From assembly GCA_964007475.1 (NCBI GenBank), contig OZ023273.1:37750411-37814410 (forward strand): 64,000 nt of DNA. The letters are read 5' to 3'. Positions 26,379-39,400 of this stretch are shown here, one piece after another. The notes under the pieces were generated by a model that saw nothing but the letters and a program-made list of their open reading frames with translations, had not been told where the DNA came from and did no database searches. The position numbers and the translations under genes are program-made. The stretch is from Hybos culiciformis. Taxonomy: Eukaryota > Arthropoda > Insecta > Diptera > Hybotidae. Numbering within the stretch: the stretch's first letter is position 1; every line of letters starts with the position of its first letter.

Positions 26379-28613
26379 GGAAACAACATAAATTATTAGT
26401 TTTACCAATTTTGGTGCTAAATTTTTTTATGTGGAGGAGTCGTTTAAGTAAAAGGCTTTTTTCCTCAAATTACTTTTTTGTATATGAAGCTATTATTTTA
26501 TTATGAATACATATATAATATAATATAATAATATCTTAAATTTTATATACATAACGTATATAAATTTCTATAGTTATAAATTTTTTTTTTTTAACAAAAT
26601 TATATCTATTGTTAATGTACACATAATATGAAACTTTATAAACTTTTTTTTTTATAAGTATATTATTTTGCGTTTTTAAAACTAAATTCGCCCACTAAAT
26701 ACGATTATGAAACGTTTTGATGAAAATTTATATATTTTTGACAAAGTTGATTTCTTGATGCTCATATAAAATAAAATATATGTATGTATTATTATTATTA
26801 TTATTTTAAAATTTTGGCCTTATTTGGTGAGGAATATTACAAAAAAAAAAAAATAGAAACAATTAAGCTTTATTTCGTTAGCAAATCCAATCAAGTCAAT
26901 TCTGTTCAAAACAGTTAACTTTTTGGATTCGCTTAAATATGACATGTGACAGTTATGATAATCTATTTATGAACATAAATTCTATACTTAATTCGAAATT
27001 ACTTTTATTTTATTAAGTTTTTTTTAATGTATAATTATATACACAGTTTGATTTGCGATTGCGCATTCAGTTTGACTGAGGAACTATTAAAAGAAGTCAA
27101 AAAATATTTCTTTAATTTCTAAATACTTTTAGAAAAAAAATAAATAAGAAATTACATAACAAAATGTCCTTATCATAGATTTAAAAATTATTTGATCAAT
27201 AAAACTTGTTCTCGAATAGCCATTTCTTTGAATTAATAATACTTTACTGCCTAATTATCTATTTACAAAATTTGTTAAGTTACACTTCACGAAATACTGA
27301 ATCTTTTCAGAAATAAATCTAAATGAATCTAATATATGCATATTTCATTGTGATACATACAACTGACATATGCAACTACCTTGCTTGCAACTCACAATTG
27401 ATTATTGTGATAAAATAAACAAAATCATATAACGGCCTTATTGGATAATTATATACACAAAATACAATTTAGAAATATCAAATATTAACTAAACATAATT
27501 ATTTTTAAATAAATATCATCTCTTTCGAATAAGGAAATTTCAAATTCGGCAAAACTAAACAATTTTAAGTGTCATTAAATTCAAGAATAAATATGTAACT
27601 CAGTTCCTCTAAGTCATTTCTTTCATGATAAATGGCTAAACTATAACGGGGTCAAGTATAAATAGACATATTATACATAAAAATTAAATTCAATAAAAAC
27701 ATAATTATTCCCATATTAATTGATTTCTATTTTTAATCAATGTGAAATTAATAATGATATTAAAGTGCCAAGATTAATTATTTCTTTGTAATTTTAAAGA
27801 GTTAATTAAAATTATTTGTTAAATTTTTGAATCAATAAGAACTTCAAATTAAATAAATTATTTAAAATTATTTTATTTGATGAGTTACAGGACAGGATAA
27901 AATGAAAATCAACTTATTTAAATTTGACCAATATTGGGTGTTTCGCTTTACTTTAAAGTTTCATTGAATACACTCAGATAGTAATAGTAAATTTAAGGAT
28001 ATCCAACATAATAATACTGTACTGATGGTATATTACAAAAATTAACATGGTATTAAACGCCTAGACCCATGAAATCATCGAACGATATTGTTCTTTCTAT
28101 TTTTATATTGAAAATTTCTTAAATGTTAAAATTTCGTATTGATTTCAAAGTATGCATTTACACTGAATAAGTTAATTGAAATACTACTGACAAATAATTA
28201 TTTGTTTATTTTTACAAAGTACTATCCTTGGAATAGATCAATAACCCATTTAAGAGCCAATTTATGGCTTAGACTCAACAATTGAGGGACTTAAGAAAAT
28301 TTGGATAATTCGAATATGCTGAAAATTGTCCTAAATTAGTTTTTCCAATATTTTACAATTATTGTAATTAAGATAAAATTGATTTACAAAAAATATTTGA
28401 AAAATTTTCGTAACTAATGAATTGACACAATTTCTGACTTAAATCTCTAAAAAAAAAAATACGAAATAAATTAAAAATTCATAATTTTATATATACGTAT
28501 TTATGTATTTAATTAATATACATATAATAATTCTAGTAATATGTTGAAATTTTATTATTATTTTGGTAATAAGTCCTACACTAAAAGTAAGCTACTTGAA
28601 ATTGTTTTGCAAA

Positions 28614-29030
28614 AATTGCAGTTAAGGCGTATGCGTACGACTTTTTAATTTGTGGCATCAGGCCTAGGTGAAAATTGTTTTTTTTTTTTAATTTTTTTTT
28701 GTTTTTATAATATCTGTATTTTTTATTCAATTGAGCTGTGCTGTGTTGCTTTGTCGTCCCACGATCTTATGATCATTATATAACCCACGTAAATGAAATC
28801 GTAGAGATTTGTATTTTTTTTTTCAGTATTATTATTATTGAGCGTGTGGCGAAATATCTTTAATATTTTTTTTTCTGGTGTTTGTGATGAATTTTAGATA
28901 GGTGTGTTGTACAACAGGTAAACAAAATACAGATTGTGTACGTTTTTGTTTTGTAAAAAATAAAAATAATGTGAATGTGTGGTTCAAACAAAATATGACA
29001 CATGGCACGCGTCACTTAGTTAGTTAGTAA
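28614..29030 (+). promoter_or_regulatory. GC-elevated patch, candidate promoter or 5' non-coding exon
   Basis: This patch differs from its neighbours in GC and word use, has a TATATAA at 28777-28783, an arthropod-type TCAGT initiator at 28823-28827 (46 bp further on, farther than usual) and a plausible donor in ACAACAGGTAAAC near 28918. All frames have stops, so if transcribed it is non-coding. It is the best looking site upstream of sr for an alternative start, but TATA-like strings are common here and the call is weak. Confidence 0.15.
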
Positions 29031-29041
29031 AAGAAAAAAAT

Positions 29042-29066
29042 ATAATAATAATAATAATAATAATAA
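29042..29066. repeat. (ATA)n microsatellite
   Basis: Eight consecutive ATA/TAA triplets. Confidence 0.85.
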
Positions 29067-31718
29067 GTAGGTAGGTTGGCTTATTTGGATAGAGAATTGA
29101 TTTTGTTTTTTTCTTAGGAAGGAAATTATAAGTATGTATAAAATAATGGATATAACATTATCATTCATTGTTCAATAATAGAATTATGATGGTGGTGCAA
29201 TCTCTAATATTGATCAATTTGTCACATCAGGGGTTTATTATAATTATATGTATAATATTATTATTGAAATTATTTAATTGAATTTATGTGTGAATATTTG
29301 ACTATTTATTTTCTAACTTAATTTCAAGACTTTAAGTCTTATGAAAATAATCAAAATCCAAAATTGAATGTTTCCAAAAAAGTTCTCTATGAGTAAAAAA
29401 TTATATACTTAATTATTTTATTTAATTCCAAGCGATTTAAAATATTCAATATGAAGATTAACAATCCTGCATAAATGACTATAAGTCTGAAATCAAGTAA
29501 TTTGACTTTGGAGTGTTCAACCCTCATCAAGCCGTCTTCTACGCGACAAAAAAAATCTCATAGAGATGAGAATCAGAACAAATATAATTTTGTATGTGAA
29601 TACTTACTGAAAAATTTAAAATTAATTTTTAAAAAGGGATTAGAGAAAATTTTTATACAATGCAATCGATTTTTTTTTTCGTGAAAATTAATATTAATTA
29701 GGTGCATAATAAATTGATTACTTTAGTTAAATTATGTTTCTTTTTTTGTTTTAATCCTATTTCAAGACCAATCTTTAAGTTTTTTTATAAGGACAGTATA
29801 GTTTCATACATTTGTTATAATTTTTATACCAACGAGCTGCTTTGAATGTATTGTTTATTTTTGTCGATGTTGAATTAAGGATTGAAAACTGTTTTCTTTT
29901 ATAGATAATTATAGAAAATAATAATAAAATTGGGTTTTATGACATCATAAAAAAAATCTCATTTCCTCTATAAAAATAAAAGAAAACAAAAATATTTAAT
30001 TTTAAAATAAGTTCTCTTTAGAAGTTATAGAAACGAATAATATTCTAATTATGATAATCTTATATTTGAAGTGAAAAATTATATTAAGTAAAAATTATCC
30101 TTTTTAATAATTACAATAAATGAAAATTAATAATCAAAAACTTATAACATATTATATTTAAAGTTTCTTATAAATTTATGTTTATGTTTTTTTTAATTTA
30201 TGACTGAAATTAATGAATTCTTTGGAAAATGAACGAAAAAGGTTACTTCAAAAATTCACACATTCAAATTCTTAGTTACTTTGCTGAATTAAACTTTAAT
30301 GTTTATTGCAATTAAAATCTTCTAATTGGTTTTCCTATATAAATATCTATTGAATACACATGTATAGTATATATTGGAAAACATTATCCTGAAATAAATT
30401 TTAATTAGAATTACAGAAATACAATAATTATTTGGTATATGTATTTGTATTTTCCTTGCGTCATTAAACTTATAAAATTATTGTTAAAAAATAATAAAAT
30501 TTATGTAATTGATATTATTTTTGAAAATTATCATTAAAATCTAAAAATAAAGTTAAAAATACATTTTTGGATCCAAATTTTTTAATATTATTTTAAAATT
30601 TCAAAAATTTATTACAAATTTACAAATAACAATCTTTTATTATATATTAATCACAAAATTGAAAATAATTATAATTGCCGGATCAGAAATATAAATAATA
30701 TATATATAATAATATAAAATTCTTCATATCGCTATATTATTATTATTATTATTGTAATAAACAATAATAAACATACAAAAAAAAACACAACAAGTGTTTT
30801 AATATAGTGATCAAAACAAAGAATCAAATAAATATATAATTCAATTTCCGATTGGTTGTGCGCTTGCGTTTTAAATAATCCCCAATTCCAATTTTTGCTA
30901 AAAAAAAAATAAAAATAAAATAATAATAAAAAAAAAACAACTATGTATATTCATACCAGTACGAATATATGTAAAACCATTACGTAGTTAATTCAAGCGA
31001 AACCAACGTCAAAAGTTACTGGAGAGAAAAACATGGTAACTTTTTTTTTTAATATTGTAGGGGCAATTCCTAAGAATTCGTGCACTTTGATTTGTCGAAC
31101 TATGTTTTAATACAATTTAATTATTTTCTAAAGTATATTTGGGAAACAAAAAACTCCTCCTCATTTCTCAAATTTGTTTTTTTCTTTTTAATTATTATTT
31201 TCTCAAATTTTTACTCTGACTATAATTTTTACTCACATTTGATGGAATCAAAATAAAAAAATTAATAATAAAGGAATAAAATATCTTAAATAACATATGG
31301 GTGAGAAAAAAAATTTTTCCGACAAGTGGTTGCATTTAAAGTATTATTTTATTCAAAAGAAGAGAGGAGAAAAAAAAATGTTTATTCTCCACAAAAAAAT
31401 AGAAGTTTAATATTTAAGAAATATATATTATTTTCGTGCAAACAATTTTTTTTTTTTAATATTCTTGTATTTGTAAAAAATTTCGAGATAATTTTCCGGT
31501 TACTGAATACTCAAAATAACAGCACAGTTCATAGTGAAAAGAATAAAATATCTAATTTAATTTTATGGAATTGAAAATATAGATTGAAGCTGAACTGTAT
31601 ATATTAATTACCTAATGTTCGTAGATAGTAATGAAACCTGAAAGCAATTATGTATTTTATATTCACACACGCTTATTTATTATTCGAGATAACTTTTTTA
31701 CTAAAAGATAACTGAATT

Positions 31719-31752
31719 GTTTCGTCCTGATATTAGGCTAAGGACTCATCAG
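31719..31752 (-). ncRNA. Hammerhead-ribozyme-like core motif
   Basis: On the minus strand the sequence reads CTGATGA, then stem II GTCCT...AGGAC enclosing a 12-base loop, then GAAAC. These are the conserved hammerhead blocks CUGAUGA and GAAA in correct order and spacing, with a perfect 5-bp stem II. Downstream, a two-base-pair stem III (AC...GU) with a GUU cleavage triplet can be drawn, but stem I pairing looks poor, so the copy is probably decayed. Short-stem-III hammerheads are known in Penelope-like retroelements and in satellite or retrozyme repeats. A deleted second copy lies at 32478-32535 in the same orientation. Confidence 0.55.
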
Positions 31753-32477
31753 AAGATTCACTTGATACTTGTAATTTACAATTATCTTGAGATGAATTAT
31801 ATACAATTTATTTTTTATTGATTCCAATTATTATATTTTTATAAATTTCCAATTATCTGTCATTCTAGTCTTAAAAGCTATATTATATCTTATTTTAACA
31901 AGTACTATAAGAGAAGATTTTTGAATTTTAGGTTAAGTTGACTCACTTCGAGCTTCAGCTTCATGATCATTCCTTTCACATAATTTGGAATTGTTATGTT
32001 AGCTTTCTTAGTATTAATTGAATTTTTGGAAGGATTTTAATAAGCTTATAAGCCCTTTTATGTTCACACAGCCCTCTTAATTTAAGGAGCCTCCCAGCAA
32101 CATTAAGTATTTGAAATTATTTAAAACGATTAAAAATTGTATTTTGGATTTTTACTTAAGCAACAACTGCACAATTCTTGTGATTTGTTATTCATTATTA
32201 TGATTTCAAAATCTTAAAGAAACATTTATTAGGATTTGGTTGTTACAAATTTTCAAATTATTATATCAAAATTTATTAAGCAGTAGTTACCATTTGGTTA
32301 GTACTAAATAGTTTGTGTTTGATGTCCTTAAAATTTAAACCTTAAAGTGTTTTTGTTTCTCCCGAAAACCGAATTGAACTTTATAATATGGTTTTTTTGT
32401 GGAACTCAAAGGCCCTGCACGCAGAACACTTATAAAATCTATTGCTTATTTATACTTTTTACTTGAAATTACATACT

Positions 32478-32535
32478 GAAAGATTATTGAATTCGTTCAT
32501 CCTGGTATCATCAGAATGATTCACTTGATATCTTG
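32478..32535 (-). repeat. Second, degenerate copy of the hammerhead-bearing repeat
   Basis: On the minus strand this copy reads CAAGATATCAAGTGAATC, then CTGATGA, then ACCAGGATGAACGAATTC. It matches 31703-31771 except that about 13 bases containing the 5' side of stem II are missing. The two copies are direct repeats about 780 bp apart, the arrangement expected of terminal repeats or of a dispersed family. Confidence 0.6.
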
Positions 32536-33223
32536 CAAATGAATTCTATTATGAAATATAATAATTTTGCTTCTAGTTTTATTATTCGATTGAGTTTCTA
32601 TTAATGCCATTCCGATGTATACGCAGATATTTTATGCATTTGGATATAGTTTTTGAACAAATTATATAAATATTTTTTCCCCGACAAGGAAAACTTCTTT
32701 ATGATGAGAAATATATTAATAAATAATATTCATTGACCTTTACATCTAGCGTCCTTTTTAAAAATAAAACATCAAATCCAATAAGGTTTATTAAAATTGA
32801 TGTTTTTCATACGAAAAAAAAATTCATTCATAAAAATTATTTAAATACTCAAACTTTTAATTTTCAATCAATGACGTTTAATAAAGCTATATAATATTTC
32901 ATTCTAATTTTTATTTTTTTTTTTAATTTTGTCATATATAGCCAAATCTTAGTAAATAACAAAATTGTACATTTTATGTACAAAATGTACATTTTACGTA
33001 CGTACGTATCTACATAATAATACTATGTTTACCTCAATCATTAATTTTTTTTAAAGGTATATAGCAGGAAAATATTAAATTTCTATATATATAAAAACAT
33101 ACATTATTATTATGTCATAAAACAGAAAGTTATATTATATAAAATAAAAAAATTAAAAAAAATTCATCTGTTGAAAATACCATCTGGATATTTTAGATCG
33201 ATATTATTATAAATAAGGTCCCC

Positions 33224-33231
33224 TGACGTCA
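33224..33231. promoter_or_regulatory. Perfect CRE octamer TGACGTCA
   Basis: Fourth CREB/ATF palindrome (context CCCTGACGTCATAC), about 11 kb 5' of the first visible sr exon and the nearest of the four. Function is inferred only. Confidence 0.35.
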
Positions 33232-36200
33232 TACAAAAAACGTTTTGTATATTTTTGTTCCCAAATTCCCATACCATCAATTTTTAATAATTCCCGGCTT
33301 TAAATCACCTTACCGTAATTTTCTTGCAGTTTTTTTTTATACAATAGATACATATTTATTTCTCAGCTAAATACATACGAAAATCTTTTAAAAATACAAA
33401 TATAATATATATTAAAACAAAAACAAAAAAATTGCACGAAAATCAATACCTGAGAATTTTTCATTGATAAAAATGAATGAACGAACCTCTTATACTCTCA
33501 TCTTCTCAGAATATTTTATTTTATATGCGGCCGGAATATACTTTTACTATACAAAATGAACATTAAAAAAAAAAAAAGATACATAAAAATTTTCATTCAT
33601 AAAAACTAAATGTACATACTAAATTTGATTCAGTTGTATTCGGACAATCGTGACGGTTAATTCTACAAAAAAAAAAGAAAGAAAGGAAAAAAAATACAAA
33701 GTACTAAATAACACCCAAAATTAAATAAAGAGAAAAACTTTGTAAAAAAAAAAAAAGCTCAAAAAAAAATTTTAGAAAAAGAAAAGAAAATTATATAAAT
33801 TCAAAGGGAACTATAAATTATAATCAAAAAAATTTAAATAAATTAAATAATAAATTTTTTTTTTTTGTTTAAAATAATAGTTAATTCCAGTTGAAAATCT
33901 TCAATAATAGAAGGAAAAAAAAGATTGCTTGTCCTGTCAAATAAGTTTTTTTTTTTTTTTGCTTTTTCGTACAATTTAAAAATTTTAAAATTTAAAGAAA
34001 TTTCAAAGATTACCATAAATCAAAAATTTAAAAAATTTTTGTTTTTTAAATTAAATTAAAAAAAAAAAATAATTTATATATATAAAATTTTCCCTTGAGC
34101 TTTTTTCATTGATGAAACAGAAAGGAAAACTTACACGTACAAAAAAAAAAAAAAGCTTAAAAAGTAAATCTACATTATTGTATATACAAAGTTCCAAAAA
34201 TAAAAATCAAAATATAATTTTTTGATATACAGAAAATTAAAAAAAAAAAAAAAATTATTTTTTTTTTTCGTCTATTCATTCAAAGTGAAAACGTGGAATT
34301 ATTTTGATTTTTTTTTAAATATTTTTTCTAATGAAAAGTGAAAATTTATTTTCCCAATAACTTAAAATAAATAAAATTCCATTTTCGTTAACAAAAAATA
34401 AATAAGGTTTTCATTGAATGACAGAAAATAATTATTTAGAAGAAAAAAATAAAACACTTTTTAAGTAGAATAAAATAAATAATAAAGAAAAGAAAATGTA
34501 AAATTTTTTAAAAGAAAAAAAAAGAAAGAAAATCTATATAAATTTTAAGAATTAAATTTTTGAAAAAAAAAATTATTTTTATTAAATGTGCAATAAATAA
34601 CCAAATTATAATTCTTGAAAAAAAAAAAAAATAAAAATAATTATAAATTTTTTTGTGCAATAAGGAAAAAAAGTTAAAATATTACAAAAAAAAAACAGTC
34701 AGTACAGAAAAACAAAAATTAAAAAAAAAAAAGCAAACATTGACAGCCTTAATCGAAATACAATTTGTGACTTTAAATATTAAAATATAAAAGAAAGAAT
34801 ACAATTTTTTTGGATTATTTTTTAATTTTGCTGTTTCTTTTTTGTTATCATAATAAAAGAGTTTTCCAGGTATTTTTCAAAAACAATATTAAATATATAA
34901 ACTTTTTTAATTGCTGCGCTCTTAATTAAAACCATTAGTATTTTATTTAAATTTTTTTATTTCGGATATTCTAAATATATAATCATCCCTCTGCAAAAAA
35001 AAACCTTATACTTGAATGTGAAACTTTTAATTTTCTCAGAATTTTCATTTCCAAATGAATACAAAAACAATGATGTGATTTTCCTTTATAATACAGTTTG
35101 TTGCATTCCATCCAAATCATGAATGAATGTGTGTGAAAAGCGTTTCAATTATTTTCCCAAACAGATTTAAATAAATTTTCTTATTTTCTAAGGAAAAATA
35201 TTTCCCATACCGAGTTGAGAAAATAAATATTGAATTTTTTTTTTCCAATAAGTAAATTACCTGAATATTTTGACCTTTAAAATAATTTTAATATAAAATT
35301 TACTTAATTCTCGTTTGGTCTTTAATACCATTGGAACAAAATATTTGTATTAATGAATTCACGGCTCATCACATACAATTATCGTTTTCGATTCCTTGCA
35401 CAATAAGTAAATAATTGTTTAAAAATACATAATACAGCAGCATCATATGTAATGTATTGTTTTTTTATTTTTATTTTCTGGAATTGTGCATCTAGGGATT
35501 ATGGTTTGAGTGATGGCCTAAATATTTAGTGATTTATTTGCCTGTTATTGTTAATTTCGATATTACGTTGTAGATGTTCATCATTAAACAAATTATGTAG
35601 AAATATTATTATATTTCAATATTTTATTCCCAAGAATTCAGATCATATTACTGGTAAAATTCTTATATTTTAATATCTATAAATTACACATTGTATGTAT
35701 ACCTTTATAAATAGAAAAAACATTATTTTGTTGTATGTAAGTACTTATGTACATGCGTTGTATGGATACTAATAAATAATATTCCACAAGTTTTTTTTTC
35801 TGTAGAAAATTTACGATTACAAGGAAAGGACAATTTTTTAATTTTTTGGGAAAATAGTAAATTATCAAGTAATAAAAATTACACCTATACATTATTTGCA
35901 ATCGCAAATTTTCATTAGAATATTTATTTTAATTTTCTATTAAGTTAAAAAAAAGAAATTTTTTTTTATATTTTAGCAAGGATTTCAAAGGTATTCTTAC
36001 TAAATACGAATTATATTTTTTATTTTTTTCACACGTGAATTCTTGAATTTATACAAACATTTTATATAATTATTTAAAATATTAAATGAAGAAACAACTT
36101 GTGATGATCAATTAAAATGATTTCATATTCTTTCTCTCTAAATTATGAGTTCAATTAAAACAATTTTTAAACAAAAAATGTATAAGAATATATACATATA

Positions 36201-36450
36201 TACATATTCCTACAACGTACATGCTTAATAAAATATTTTATTTTTATTTTTAACTCAGAAATAAAATTATCTTCTTTTATTATTTTCTTACTTAATTGTG
36301 ACATTTTAGAGAAAAGCTTTTATTTACGATAAAAAATAATAATGTGTTTTTATTATTCATATATATAGTTTATTTTTAGAAAAATTATATTACAAATTAA
36401 AATAAAATATATATAAAAGAAAAAACATTTTTTCGATTTTATGTCAAAAA

Positions 36451-36469
36451 AATAAATAAATAAATAAAT
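36451..36469. repeat. (AATA)n microsatellite
   Basis: Almost five AATA tetramers in tandem, one of many short simple repeats in this stretch. Confidence 0.75.
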
Positions 36470-39400
36470 GTTAGCACGTACTTAAAACTAAGGCATTAAA
36501 AAATATTTTCTCATATTAATGTGTGTTTTTCCGTCGCAAATACGATAAAATTTATTTATAAATATTTTATTTACATACTCGAAAAAAATAAGACAAAAAA
36601 TAAATCTAAATGCAAAATCATTATTGCAACAAATCTTCTCGACAATATGAATAATAATGTCATGCACAATATCAATATTATAGTGTTAAAGCTTCTTTTA
36701 ATTTCATAACCAAGGTTAATCTATAGAATCATATTCTTAAATTTTTTAAATTATATTAGATAAGAACTACCTCTGTTCTTCTTCAAATTTGATTTTCTTT
36801 TTAATTGAGCTTAAAAATTTGTATTCATTATTTCTTATTCGGGACATTTATTTTTATTTTTAAGCATTTTGTTTTTTTAATTGTTTGAATGTTCTTTGCA
36901 TTATTGATCGGGTTGTTTTCTTTAATTAATAATTTTTTATTAATAGATAGTACTTATTAAAATCGGAAAGCAATTATAATCAATTATATTTCAATATAGG
37001 AAATATGAAATAAGTTTTTTTTTATTATTTTAAGACAATACCTATTCTTACTTGGAATTATTGAACTATGATTAATTGGACAGAAAAGGTAAAGCTCGAA
37101 ATAAATATGAAAACAAGCGCCTAAAAAATAGAGAACCTACTAACTTAATTCCCACACTGTTAAATCTATAAAAAAAAACAAAAAAACAATTTTTTTAAGT
37201 TATATAAATATGTCAAAAAAGTTCTCAATATCTTTTAATATACTTTTTCTCATTTTTTATAATTTCCCAACATTAAAACATTATGTTAATTTTTTAAAAG
37301 TATTTTTTTTTTTTTCAGCTAAAGGTGATAACGAAATGTTATTAATAACCAACTAATATATTTAATAATTATTATGATGAGTTAATTTTCATTTTAATGT
37401 TACTTTTTCGCGGTTTTTATATGTTTTATCTATGTCCACAAAAAAGTGTTAAATGGTTACACCAATTAATCTTTCGTTTTGAAAATGAATCTCCTAATGG
37501 AAGTAAAAAAAATTTTCGATGTAACTATCTATATAAACAAAAACTTCAAAGCCACAAAAAAATCATTAATTAACAGCTGTTAATGATAATCACGATTTGA
37601 TATATTAGTAAAAACATTTTTTTTTTTTAAGTTGGGAAGTCAAAGTGCTTCTGGGTTATTACATAGAAAAGAACTTTTATATATTTTCTATGTACAAAAG
37701 ATAATTATGAGAATGTGATATTAAAAATTTTATGAAATTTTAGAAATATTTCTTTTTTTAACAACTTCTTTAATACAGGTGAACAGAACATTATGTTATA
37801 TTATTTTATTATAAAAAATATTACATTAATCCCTTAAATTAAGTTAAAATAAATAAATTCAAATCTAAATGTAATCTAATCTCTTATAAAATAATTATCT
37901 TCAAACATTATGCATATAATTTCCATAATATTTTTATTAAAATTGATTCAAAGAGATAAAAATGAATCATAACTTTGTTTCATTTCTATGAATCAACCCA
38001 CGTGTGTCATCCAAATCTATATTATCCAACAAACATATTATTCCAATAATAATATTTTCCTCGATTTATAGTTTATACAGAGAGGTCAGAATATTCCCCA
38101 TAAAAATGTCCATTTGAAGTCGTTTAATCTAAAAATAAACACTTCATTATTTTTATTTTTTTTCCCTAATTTAATATTTATTTTAATGAAATCTATAAAA
38201 TAAACAAAAAATATTTCTTACCAATTTATTGAGCACACGCCAAAATCACTCTTTTATTGGCATTTTTATAAAGAAACAAACAGCTTACTATATAAACCTA
38301 CATAAAAAACAATCAGGTTTTTTTGTACTCAGACAATATATGATTTGTTTTTTTTTTTTCTTATATATAATTTCCAAATTCCTCTTAACTTAATGTTAAA
38401 AAAAGTATCTTATTATTATTTTTTTTTTATATTTTCGTTAGTTTTTAAGAGTTTTCAAAATGTTTATTTTTATTCTTTATTTAAAAAAAAAAAACTAAAA
38501 AAAAAAAAAACAAAAACAGAAAATTGGATAAAAAAAATATTTTTATTTCTAATCATCACAAGAAGTAGAAGTAGCTATTTGACTTTTTTTTTTTGTATTA
38601 TTTTTTGGTTTAAAACAGACTAACTATTAACACTTTATCATAAAAACATAGTATAAGCCAAGAAAAAAAAAAAAAAAAAAGAGTTGTAAATAAAAAGGTG
38701 TGATTTGCTCACAAATAGAAAAATATATTATTTTATTTCAAAAGAAAAAAGTAGAAGTTTAATTAATTTGACAAAATTTTTCAAATATAATGTAAAAAAA
38801 TTCAAATTTCGGCTATCACCAATTATAAATCAAAAGTTTCAATAAGTCTTGTACGTGAACGTAAGGACTTACTTGAACGGTCTTTTAAGGCAGTTCTTTT
38901 TATAAAATCATAACCATAAATATTCTAAAAAATAAGGGCTTGAAACATATTTATAGTCTAGTCAACGTCAAAGTAACATCGCATTCATATAACAATTTTG
39001 TGAATAATTTGAAAATTAAAATTTCCAATAATTAATTCCTAGAGAATTTTTTTCTTCAATAAAGACATTTAAGCATTATATGTATTTGTATATTTGTACA
39101 CATGTATTATATTTACAATCTGTATCTATACTTTTTTTTTTTTAATAATATCAATAAAATGTTAATTTTTATAGAGCCTGCTTCTAAAATCTAAAGTATT
39201 ATGGACTTTTTAGACATCATTTGAAATCATAAAAATTTCAATAAAAGACATTCAGAGGAATAAATATAAAAAAAAAAAAACTTAAGATACAAATTTAAAA
39301 TATATATTCTGTATATATATGTATGTACAGTATTATTTCTTATGTTTTCCAGTTTTGTTTCAATCCGGTGTAATTTATACCTTAAAGGTGTGCATTCAGA

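Noticed and set aside
26405..26414. CCAATTTTGG, a match to the serum-response CArG box
   Set aside because: About one or two matches are expected by chance at this base composition, so it does not support regulation of sr.
38345..38623. Frames made mainly of Phe/Lys/Ile/Tyr, here and in many other places
   Set aside because: Produced by A and T homopolymers; no domain, splice context or codon signal.
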